This document shows positions 1 to 4,983 of a stretch of 5,061 nt of DNA, piece after piece. Below the pieces are notes generated by a model, which searched no databases, was not told the origin of the DNA, and saw only the letters and a list, made by a program, of their open reading frames with translations. This DNA is from Kouleothrix aurantiaca (GTDB taxonomy: Bacteria; Chloroflexota; Chloroflexia; Chloroflexales; Roseiflexaceae): NCBI GenBank assembly GCA_001399705.1, contig LJCR01000225.1, positions 1 to 5,061 on the forward strand. The letters are read 5' to 3'. Both the position numbers and the translations under genes were made by a program. The number at the start of each line of letters is the position of its first letter. Within the stretch, counting starts at the first letter, position 1.

Positions 1-462
1 AGGAAGGCGGCGCGACTGTGGCGCGGCGGCCCGGCCGCGAGCGCCCTGCACGAGCACGCGAGCCTGTTAGGGTGGGCCTTTGCCGTTCTGCACGCGCTGG
101 TGCTGCTGGCCGACAGCTACATTGGCTACACGCTGCCGCAGATCCTGATTCCGTTCGCCAGCAGCTTTATGCCGCTGTGGGTCGGCTTCGGCCAGGTGGC
201 CTTGTACGCAATGGCGCTGGTAACGTTTAGCTTCTACGTGCGGCGCTGGATCGGGGCGCGCACCTGGCGCATGCTGCACTTCCTGAGCTTTGCCGTCTTT
301 GTGCTGGCGCTCGGGCACGGCGTGGTCACTGGCACCGACACGAGCACGATCTGGGCGACGCTGATGTACGCGGGCACCGGCCTGAGCGTGCTGGCGATGA
401 CGATCTACCGCGTTGTGGCAACCCGCCGCACGCGACCAGCCGTTGTCACAGCTGGTGCCTAA
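1..462 (+). CDS. Ferric reductase-like transmembrane protein, 3' part (5' end outside window)
   Basis: The frame is open from base 1 to TAA at 460-462, giving the last 153 residues of a membrane protein; the true start lies left of the window. I see four hydrophobic segments (about residues 21-38, 60-79, 92-110 and 117-138), separated by Arg-rich turns and ending in a basic tail. Histidines within or beside the helices (His31, His93, His106) are placed like the heme ligands of the ferric reductase-like transmembrane domain. The pattern 'LHALVLL..YIGYTL', 'PLWVGFGQ' and 'LHFLSFAVF' looks like bacterial proteins of that family. Family members carry b-type heme in the cytoplasmic membrane and pass electrons to or from a partner flavin or iron-sulfur unit. 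No FAD/NAD domain follows, so this is a stand-alone membrane subunit type, and its physiological partner cannot be told. A later in-frame Met at 100 is inside the family-like region and is not the start. Confidence 0.8.
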   Translation, partial: RKAARLWRGGPAASALHEHASLLGWAFAVLHALVLLADSYIGYTLPQILIPFASSFMPLWVGFGQVALYAMALVTFSFYVRRWIGARTWRMLHFLSFAVFVLALGHGVVTGTDTSTIWATLMYAGTGLSVLAMTIYRVVATRRTRPAVVTAGA

Positions 463-479
463 GCGGGCTGAAATTCGCG

Positions 480-516
480 CAGCGCGCCTCCTTACAATGC
501 GTGAGGAGGCGCGCTG
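480..516. terminator. Strong hairpin between convergent genes, probable bidirectional terminator
   Basis: Arms 480-491 and 505-516 are perfectly complementary over 12 bp (core AGCGCGCCTCC / GGAGGCGCGCT). The stem continues inward through 492-495/501-504 with one G.T pair, leaving a 5-base loop at 496-500. It lies 17 bp after the stop of the plus-strand gene and about 105 bp after the stop of the minus-strand gene, which is where a shared terminator would be expected. There is no good T-tract on either side, so intrinsic termination is likely but not certain. The rest of the 463-621 gap shows no gene. Confidence 0.6.
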
Positions 517-621
517 TGTTATCACTGCAACTCCTTCTGGTTTCAGCAGTGCTGTATTGGCGGGTGAAGCAGGGCTGCTTACGTTCAGATAGGAGGCCAT
601 AGGCATGCCAGCTGCGAACAT

Positions 622-1596
622 CTATCCAGAGCGCAGCAATGTGGCAGAGCGCTGCAACACCTGTTCCGCCTCGGCCACAATACGTTGGACGATCAAACCA
701 GCCGGTTCCTGCGAGCGAATCAGCCCGGCCGCTAAGCCAGCGCTAATATCCACCACCTCTTTATCGAGAGCTTTGGCCCCAGCTTCCAGCTGGCGCTGTA
801 GATCAGCTCGCTGTTCCGTAATCGCTGTTGTGCGGCCATTCCAGGCGGTGTTAAACCGATTTCGCAGGACACGGTCGGCAATATCTGCGGGGAAAGCCGC
901 GCCACGAATCTGATCGTAGAGAGATGTGCGGATTGTGTCGTCGGTGGTAGCGTCTAGCACGGCTTGCTGCTCCCAATCGCCACCACCCCACTCGTCGCTG
1001 GCGACAAAGCGTGTGCCTAACGAGGCACCCGCTGCTCCGAGCATTAACACTGCTGCCAGCCCACGCCGATCCGCAACTCCACCCGCCGCCAGCACAGGAA
1101 TGCCGCCCACACTATCTACCACTGCTGGCAGCAGGGCTAGCGTACCAGCAGTGCCTGTGTGACCACCAGCCTCAGTTCCTTGAGCAATAATGGCATCCAC
1201 GCCTGCTTTGGCCGCACGCTGCGCCTGGGCCAAGCTCTGCACCTGGGCAAAAACCCGTATACCGCGTGCCCTGGCTGCTGCCACATAGGGCGTAGGATCG
1301 GCGAAGGAATGGTTGATCGCTGCGACTTGCTCGTCAAGGGCAACCTGTACGAGGTCGTCGATATTTGGAAATGATGAGATGAAGCCGACGCCAAATGGCC
1401 GGTTGGTTTGTGCCCGAGCCGCACGGATCTGCGAACGTAACCAATCTGGCCCACCAGGGCTTGTGCCACCAATCATGCCAAAGCCGCCCGCGTTTGAAAC
1501 GGCAGCAGCCAAGGTAGCGGTTGCTGTACCGCCCATTGGTGCATTCAAAATAGGATGGTCGATGGCAAGCAGGTCACACAAATGAGTATGGATCAT
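622..1596 (-). CDS. Nitronate monooxygenase-type FMN enzyme (2-nitropropane dioxygenase family)
   Basis: This is a 324-residue soluble TIM-barrel flavoprotein of the usual family length. Motifs in order (numbered from the upstream ATG at 1602): PILNAPMGG at 17-25, the N-terminal FMN-site motif; QGTEAGGHTG at 141-150, with His148 at the position of the conserved active-site histidine; LAAGGVADRRG at 171-181; and MLGAAGASLGTRF at 187-199, the phosphate-binding part of the FMN pocket. The family oxidises alkyl nitronates with FMN and O2. The related enoyl-ACP reductase FabK shares the same motifs, so substrate is inferred only. Start choice: the first ATG (1600-1602) is 1 nt from the AGGA at 1604-1607, too close. 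The second ATG (1594-1596) has a 7-nt spacing and is preferred; the two differ by two residues. The gene stands alone: the next upstream gene on the same strand is over 330 bp away, and it converges with the gene at 1-462. Confidence 0.88.
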   Translation of the reverse strand: MIHTHLCDLLAIDHPILNAPMGGTATATLAAAVSNAGGFGMIGGTSPGGPDWLRSQIRAARAQTNRPFGVGFISSFPNIDDLVQVALDEQVAAINHSFADPTPYVAAARARGIRVFAQVQSLAQAQRAAKAGVDAIIAQGTEAGGHTGTAGTLALLPAVVDSVGGIPVLAAGGVADRRGLAAVLMLGAAGASLGTRFVASDEWGGGDWEQQAVLDATTDDTIRTSLYDQIRGAAFPADIADRVLRNRFNTAWNGRTTAITEQRADLQRQLEAGAKALDKEVVDISAGLAAGLIRSQEPAGLIVQRIVAEAEQVLQRSATLLRSG

Positions 1597-1602
1597 GATC
1601 AT

Positions 1603-1940
1603 TTCCTACGTGTTCGTCGTGTCGATCAGCCGTCGGACTTCCGGCCCGTACTCGAGCATCGCGCTTCGGGCTGAAGCGTGAGCAGAGACGCTCAGCGTCT
1701 GTGAGTCCAGATGCACATCAGACACCGTGAGTCCAAAAAAACACAGAGGCAAACAGGCAAGGAAACACACCACTAGCTTCTAGAGTAGTTGCTTTTCAAG
1801 CAAGGGTACAGAAACCATTACGCATACCAAATATCCAGGCTGGTTTGCCGTTGCACGGAAGTTGAGCAAAACCCAGTTTTATGGGCTCACCACAGCCCTC
1901 GCTTGGAGTGCCTCGTTGCAGAACATCGAGTGGCGCGAAG
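1603..1940. other. Intergenic region with small hairpins and a short direct repeat
   Basis: No convincing gene lies here. Seen directly: a hairpin at 1662-1667/1673-1678 (CGCTTC/GAAGCG, extendable by two pairs to 1660/1680); a hairpin at 1686-1691/1695-1700 (AGACGC/GCGTCT, 3-nt loop); a 9-bp direct repeat GTGAGTCCA at 1701-1709 and 1727-1735 with a small inverted repeat between them (GATG/CATC, 1710-1719); an A7 run at 1735-1741; and a weak hairpin at 1789-1794/1798-1803 (TTGCTT/AAGCAA). The region must hold the 3' end of the hydrolase transcript and the promoter of the flavoenzyme gene, both on the minus strand. I could not identify a clear -35/-10 pair or a hairpin directly followed by a T-run in the right direction. 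The minus-strand open frame 1796-1987 overlaps the hydrolase C-terminus out of frame and is not supported. Confidence 0.5.
1604..1607 (-). promoter_or_regulatory. Ribosome binding site AGGA that decides the start of the flavoenzyme gene
   Basis: On the minus strand AGGA is followed by A, ATG, ATC, ATG. Only the second ATG has a workable 7-nt spacer, which favours the start at 1596 over 1602. Confidence 0.5.
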
Positions 1941-3458
1941 CTATTTAGGTACGCCAGCGTGTCGCTGACGCAGGTGCGATCGTCCAATCAGTGCCAGTTT
2001 GAGCATTCCGATGGTGAAGCCAAGTCCCGCCGTCAGCGCCAGCCAGCTGCTGAGATCCGGAATTTGCTGGAAGAATGTGCGCAACGAAAATCCTAAGACA
2101 TACGGTAATCCAACGACCAAGACGATAGGGATCGCCAGCTCCAGCGCTATCGGCACCACAATATGCCGAATGTATGTAGACCTGCTGCCAAGGTGAGGCC
2201 TGACGCGCGCGTGCCAGCGACCAACCAGGAGCCCGTCTTTCACCTGGTTCGCAGTTATGAGGAGCAACCCGATCGTCAGCAGAAGATACAGCCGGCTCAG
2301 TGACAGCGTGCTGGGTGCTGCCGCGCCGCCCACCAGCATGGTTGCAATCCCATCAGCCAGATCATGACTGGTGGGGCGGCCAACAAAGCTCGAAACGTTG
2401 GTTAGCACCACGACTCCCCAGCCTGTATCTGGTAAGAGTACCATCTTGCCACGATAGTTTGGTAACACCCCGCCATGATGGACGGCATTGACTCCATGGA
2501 TCGTACCGACTCGCCAGCCCATTGCATAGATATAGTCTTCTCCGGGTGCGACGGGGTGATGCAATTGCCGAACACCATCTGCGGACAAGACGCGTGCCGT
2601 TTCCCCTTGCCCGCCATTCAGTTGAGCAATTTCGTAGCGTGCCAAATCTTCAACACTTGCGATGAGCGAGGCCGTCGGCTGTCGATCGACTTCGTAGGGC
2701 AGATCAGCGGCGATAGGATACCCAAACCACAGTTGATGCCCCTGGCTGAGACCCTGCGTTTGTGCATCTGGGTAGGAGACATAGCTCTGGTGCATATTGA
2801 GCGGTGTAAAAACGTGTTGCTGAATGTAATCGCCAAATGATTGTTGTGTGACTGCCTCAATAATAGCACCGAGCACTTGATAATTAGGACTCGCATATTC
2901 ATGGGACGTCCCTGGCTCATGTTGCAATTGCACTGTCTGGAGCGCACGAACGTGGGCTTCAAGCGTCAGCGGCACACCTTCTGCCCGTGGCGCCTTTGTT
3001 GGAATACCGCTGGTATGATGCAGGAGATGGCGGAGCGTAATGCGAGCGGTGGCAGATGGATCCGCGACACGAAACCACGGCAGGTAGTGGAGCACGGGTG
3101 CGTCTAAATCGAGTTTGCCTGCTTCAACCAATTGCATGATCGCGAGGGCCGTAAACGATTTGCTCATGGAGCCAAGCAAAAACGGTGTTTGCGGCGTCAC
3201 CGGCTGACCATCTGGACCAGCGACACCAAATCCCTTGAGATGCACGATCGAGTCGTTCTTTACAATGGCGACCGCCGCACCAGGAACGCGGTCCGCGCGC
3301 ATCATTGCTTCAACATACTGGTCAATCGCGGCCCAATCCGCTTGATGACCTGCCGCTGCATGAACGGGAGCGCCGCCCGCACACAGGAGCGTGAAGCAGT
3401 AACACAGGATACACCAAATACGGAACCTGCTGACACCTGTCAGAGTATACTGGAACAT
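1941..3458 (-). CDS. Serine hydrolase (class C beta-lactamase / PBP-like) with C-terminal membrane domain
   Basis: This is a 505-residue exported hydrolase. Residues about 10-34 form a signal peptide or signal anchor, with an Ala-rich site near residues 33-36 (VHAAAG). Residues about 42-375 form the beta-lactamase-type domain. The SxxK motif is S97-M-S-K100, with Ser97 as nucleophile and Lys100 as its general-base partner. The second motif is Y188-A-S190 in place of the usual YxN. The third is H328-G-G in place of KTG, common in esterase or peptidase members rather than true beta-lactamases. Residues 388-403, 430-456 and 471-491 are three hydrophobic segments, an extension seen in membrane-tethered members of the family. 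Expected targets are peptides, peptidoglycan fragments or esters outside the membrane; the substrate cannot be told. The start is supported by AGAAAGG at 3464-3470, 5 nt before ATG. The gene lies directly after the last attC remnant (R' core 3569-3575), 110 bp upstream of its start. A poor extended -10 (TGC TAGACT, 3502-3510) is the only promoter hint. Confidence 0.88.
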   Translation of the reverse strand: MFQYTLTGVSRFRIWCILCYCFTLLCAGGAPVHAAAGHQADWAAIDQYVEAMMRADRVPGAAVAIVKNDSIVHLKGFGVAGPDGQPVTPQTPFLLGSMSKSFTALAIMQLVEAGKLDLDAPVLHYLPWFRVADPSATARITLRHLLHHTSGIPTKAPRAEGVPLTLEAHVRALQTVQLQHEPGTSHEYASPNYQVLGAIIEAVTQQSFGDYIQQHVFTPLNMHQSYVSYPDAQTQGLSQGHQLWFGYPIAADLPYEVDRQPTASLIASVEDLARYEIAQLNGGQGETARVLSADGVRQLHHPVAPGEDYIYAMGWRVGTIHGVNAVHHGGVLPNYRGKMVLLPDTGWGVVVLTNVSSFVGRPTSHDLADGIATMLVGGAAAPSTLSLSRLYLLLTIGLLLITANQVKDGLLVGRWHARVRPHLGSRSTYIRHIVVPIALELAIPIVLVVGLPYVLGFSLRTFFQQIPDLSSWLALTAGLGFTIGMLKLALIGRSHLRQRHAGVPK

Positions 3459-3568
3459 ACCAACCTTTCTACCCCCACGTGCCCTTGCCTGAGCCCTTCA
3501 TAGTCTAGCATGAGAGGTGTGCTCTGGCCGTACAGCGGGTATCAACGAGCATTTACATGCACAACGTC

Positions 3569-3655
3569 GTCCAACGAATTGCCGTCAGCGGCGCGCCGCC
3601 AAGATCGGAAGGGCATTCTACACGAATTCACTTTAAAATAGCACCGAATCTGCCC
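3569..3655 (-). repeat. attC C: truncated attC (R'/L' half plus part of the loop)
   Basis: On the minus strand it ends in the core GTTGGAC (3575-3569), which fits GTTRRRY. Before that, GGCGGCGCGCCGCTGA (3600-3585) matches the same part of A, which reads GGCGGCGCGGCTGA. Further in, GCAGATTCGG and TATTTT (3652-3635) match the loop of A (GCAGATCGG, TTATTTT), and TGTAGAATG matches the B and A loop motifs TACAATG. The R''/L'' half is absent. In its place (from about 3655 upward) is DUF2442-like coding sequence. A weak core-like GCTCAGC occurs at 3691-3697, exactly 129 bp from the other end, but it lies inside that coding sequence and pairs poorly with GTTGGAC. I therefore read C as a half-site left by a deletion. 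Confidence 0.5.
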
Positions 3656-3823
3656 CATTGGGCCACGCAATAGTGCCGCCTTCGACGTGCGCTGAGCGGA
3701 AATAGATGGCATCGCTTCGTATTGGCTCAAAGCCATTATATTCAGCATGGAAATGAGGAGGCTGGTGGCCGTTATAAGTACATCGAGATCACAATGCCGA
3801 AAAAAAGTGCTAATCCGAGGCAT
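3633..3823 (-). pseudogene. Broken cassette gene: DUF4160 N-terminus fused to DUF2442 C-terminus, two frameshifts
   Basis: ATG at 3821-3823 starts MPRISTFF, the typical beginning of DUF4160 proteins. At the T7 run (3800-3806, minus strand) one extra T shifts the frame; the next frame continues GIVISMY. A second extra T at 3776-3777 shifts it again; the third frame then gives YNGHQPPHFHAEYNG, the diagnostic His-rich DUF4160 motif. Removing both bases leaves one 62-residue frame ending at TAA 3633-3635. After HFHAEYNG the protein no longer follows DUF4160. Instead it reads FEPIRSDAIYFRSAHVEGG and TIAWPNGAD, the C-terminal signature of DUF2442 proteins. An internal deletion therefore appears to have joined two genes that are usually neighbours in the order DUF4160-DUF2442. 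The last residues (SVLF) come from the attC remnant. No good ribosome site precedes the ATG. Family calls come from recognised motifs; no function is demonstrated, though the pair has been suggested to be toxin-antitoxin-like. Confidence 0.65.
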
Positions 3824-3858
3824 ACAGCTATTCTGCTCAGCACGATCGCAATGGCAAA

Positions 3859-3867
3859 AGTATAGCA
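3859..3867 (-). promoter_or_regulatory. Possible extended -10 promoter for the broken DUF4160 cassette gene
   Basis: On the minus strand TGC-TATACT gives five of six -10 bases plus the extended TGn element. It lies 35 bp upstream of the ATG at 3823. The best -35 (TTACGC, 15-bp spacer) is poor. It lies inside the cassette, downstream of attC A, so it would be a cassette-borne promoter. Confidence 0.3.
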
Positions 3868-3961
3868 CAGTGGCGTGCGGCGTAAGGAGCAGGGGAGCAG
3901 ACGAAAGCCGTAAGGAGACGAAATGATTTGGCTGCTGAACAATCTTTGGCGGGAGACAACC

Positions 3962-4156
3962 GCCGAACGGGTTGCGCATCAGCCGCGCCGCCACTGATAA
4001 ATGACTACAACATTGTACAAAATACCGGCTTGGAAAATAACGCCGATCTGCTCGACGCGAAGCGGCGTCCGCTGCAACAGTCCATCACGCTGGGGCGTGA
4101 CTCCCCACCAGAGAAATCACTCCACGGGAGGATTTCTCACCAAGCGCGTGTTCGGC
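3962..4156 (-). repeat. attC A: integron attachment site, 129 bp plus a 66-bp insertion
   Basis: The outer inverted repeat AACCGCCGAAC (3958-3968) / GTTCGGCGGTT (4150-4160) is perfect over 11 bp and contains the cores GCCGAAC and GTTCGGC. Inner arms: on the minus strand GCAGCGGACGCCGCT (4075-4061) pairs with GGCGGCGCGGCTGA (3993-3980), with an unpaired A in the first arm. Removing 4078-4143 leaves exactly 129 bp, aligning without end gaps to attC B at about 75% identity by eye (about 97 of 129 positions). Shared loop motifs include CATTGTA (4011-4017) and CTCGACGCG (4051-4059). The cores deviate by one base from strict RYYYAAC/GTTRRRY but compensate each other. The site closes the cassette carrying the 190-aa gene, 42 bp after its stop. 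Confidence 0.72.
4078..4143. repeat. 66-bp structured insertion inside attC A
   Basis: Compared with attC B, which reads CTGCAAGCGCG, site A is interrupted after CTGCAA (4072-4077) and resumes at GCGCG (4144-4148). A CAA triplet abuts each side (4075-4077, 4141-4143), like a short target duplication. The insert folds well. Arms 4111-4118 plus 4120-4123 pair with 4127-4138 (GAGAAATC-a-CTCC / GGAG-GATTTCTC; 12 bp, one bulged A, 3-nt loop). Next to it lies TCACGC/GCGTGA (4085-4090/4095-4100), or alternatively TGGGG/CCCCA (4091-4095/4103-4107). There is no ORF. I do not recognise the element; it could be a tiny palindromic mobile sequence. Confidence 0.6.
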
Positions 4157-4198
4157 GGTTCACAGCGGATTGATCGCGGTCGACACTGAACCGCGTAG

Positions 4199-4771
4199 CT
4201 AGCCGGCCCGATCGTAGGCGAAGCGGATCCACGCCAGCAGTTCGGCATCAACCTCCGCGAGTTCCGAAATGTTGACCTTATACTGACACATCCCGCCGGC
4301 GGGGAGCGCGATCAGGCGTGCCGTAGGGGCAACATCTTTCATGTTTAATCCGACCTCGACTCGAGTCTGTGTTGACGGTCCGATCATGGCAAATTGCTTC
4401 TTCCGTCGGAGGCTGACATAGGCTTTCTTCGGGGCGACTTCAAACGGCCCGAAATCGTTGATCGCACTCATAAGCGCGTCATGCAGCGGGCGGAGTGCTG
4501 CTTTCGAGCCGTGATAGATGCTGGCCAGGACATCGCCATCAGGAATTGGCGGTGGCGGATTCGGGGAAACGGCCGACTTGAGGTAGAAAGTCGTGAGTGT
4601 GTTCGCATCGCCGTGACCCAGACCCAACGTCTCCTTGAGGAAAGAGCGAATAGTGCCATGAGTCGTGAACGCACTCTGCTGGATGACGGCGTACAGCTCA
4701 TCAAGCGATTTTCCGGTTTTTGCTTGGATATTAGTCATTTGAGAGGCAAGGGCTTTGTCAACATCGCTCAT
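4199..4771 (-). CDS. DUF4287-DUF5655-type protein, cassette gene
   Basis: This is a 190-residue soluble protein, full length for the family, between attC B and attC A. Residues 1-60 (MSDVDKALASQ, KTGKSLDEL, HGTIRSFLKETLGLGHGDAN) form the DUF4287 helical domain. Residues 61-80 are a Pro-rich linker. Residues 81-190 (IYHGSKAALRPLHDAL, PKKAYVSLRRKKQFAMI, VEVGLNMK, PAGGMCQYKV, ELLAWIRFAYD) match the DUF5655 domain. Both are domains of unknown function, and I assign none. No signal peptide or membrane segment is seen. Start choice: the frame runs open upstream to 5026, but that part crosses attC B and has no family similarity. ATG 4769-4771 begins the conserved domain and has AAAGGA at 4783-4788, spacer 11 nt (a little long). 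No convincing promoter lies in the 83 bp between attC B and the ATG, so expression may depend on an upstream array promoter. The intact frame suggests current selection or recent capture. Confidence 0.85.
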   Translation of the reverse strand: MSDVDKALASQMTNIQAKTGKSLDELYAVIQQSAFTTHGTIRSFLKETLGLGHGDANTLTTFYLKSAVSPNPPPPIPDGDVLASIYHGSKAALRPLHDALMSAINDFGPFEVAPKKAYVSLRRKKQFAMIGPSTQTRVEVGLNMKDVAPTARLIALPAGGMCQYKVNISELAEVDAELLAWIRFAYDRAG

Positions 4772-4854
4772 TGTGGGCGTTTTCCTTTCGTTACAAACGT
4801 GGCCGACCACCATGCAAAATGTGTAGGTAGTGTTAGTCGCAGATGACGGAAGCC

Positions 4855-4983
4855 GCCCAACGGGTTGCGCTTTAGCGGCGCCGCTGCTGGTACATGGCAA
4901 GCACATTGTAGCAGAAACTGGCGCTGAAAAACGCCCGATCTCGCTCGACGCGGAGCGGCGTCCGCTGCAAGCGCGTGTTGGGC
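4855..4983 (-). repeat. attC B: intact integron attachment site, 129 bp
   Basis: The outer inverted repeat CGCCCAAC (4854-4861) / GTTGGGCG (4977-4984) is perfect. On the minus strand the cores are R'' GCCCAAC and R' GTTGGGC, fitting RYYYAAC and GTTRRRY exactly. The next minus-strand arm, CGCTTGCAGCGGACGCCGCT (4974-4955), pairs with AGCGGCGCCGCTAAAGCG (4884-4867) except for an unpaired A in GCGG-A-CGCC and a small internal mismatch. The extra base lies on the R'' side, as in classical attC sites of antibiotic-resistance cassettes, which sets the reading direction as minus and agrees with the downstream gene. The intervening 70 bases (4885-4954) would be the variable terminal loop. It marks the 3' end of a cassette whose gene would lie beyond the right edge. 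Confidence 0.8.

Larger units (their letters stand above)
3569..4983 (-). mobile_element. Integron-type cassette array (attC cluster), read right to left
   Basis: Three attC-like sites (B 4855-4983, A 3962-4156, half-site C 3569-3655) alternate with single short genes, all on the minus strand. Using the integron rule that recombination cuts G|TTRRRY, cassette 1 runs from 4860 down to 3968 (893 bp; the 190-aa gene plus attC A). Cassette 2 runs from 3967 down to 3575 (393 bp; a broken gene plus attC C). In cassette 1 the ORF stop is 42 bp from the R'' core of its own attC, as is usual for cassettes. No integrase is in the window. By the standard layout, attI and intI would lie beyond 5061. The alternative, a family of long imperfect palindromic repeats unrelated to integrons, is less likely because of the core sequences, the orientation-specific extra base and the one-gene-one-site spacing. 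Confidence 0.72.

Noticed and set aside
605..913. Plus-strand frame of 102 codons with a near-perfect AGGAGG (591-596) 8 nt before ATG
   Set aside because: It is antisense to the C-terminal half of the well-supported flavoenzyme, with a composition expected of an antisense shadow and no family resemblance.
3569..3697. Full 129-bp attC C ending at the core-like GCTCAGC (3691-3697)
   Set aside because: The length match is tempting, but that segment encodes the DUF2442-like part and pairs poorly with the other core. A half-site explains the data better.
3772..3942. Minus-strand frame with a long hydrophobic stretch, which looked like a small membrane protein
   Set aside because: Its end (FFGIVISMY) is the middle of the DUF4160 frame after the first frameshift. 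The rest has no ATG or ribosome site and is an out-of-frame extension.
3542..3994. Minus-strand 150-codon frame covering attC A, the small cassette and attC C
   Set aside because: It runs through two attC sites, which are poor in stops. Only MPRISTFF within it is real coding sequence, before the first frameshift.
3923..3997. Plus-strand 24-codon frame with AAGGAG before ATG
   Set aside because: It runs into attC A and opposes the array direction. It has no recognisable product, and the purine-rich repeats around 3882-3923 make an AAGGAG match easy by chance.
4790..4817. TTGCAT-16 bp-TGTAAC as a promoter of the DUF4287 gene
   Set aside because: Both boxes are weak, and the implied start point would fall on the ribosome binding site itself.
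3569..4983. CRISPR array or simple transposon ends
   Set aside because: The repeat units are 129 bp, only three in number and differ in sequence, with genes rather than uniform spacers between them. No transposase or terminal duplication is seen.
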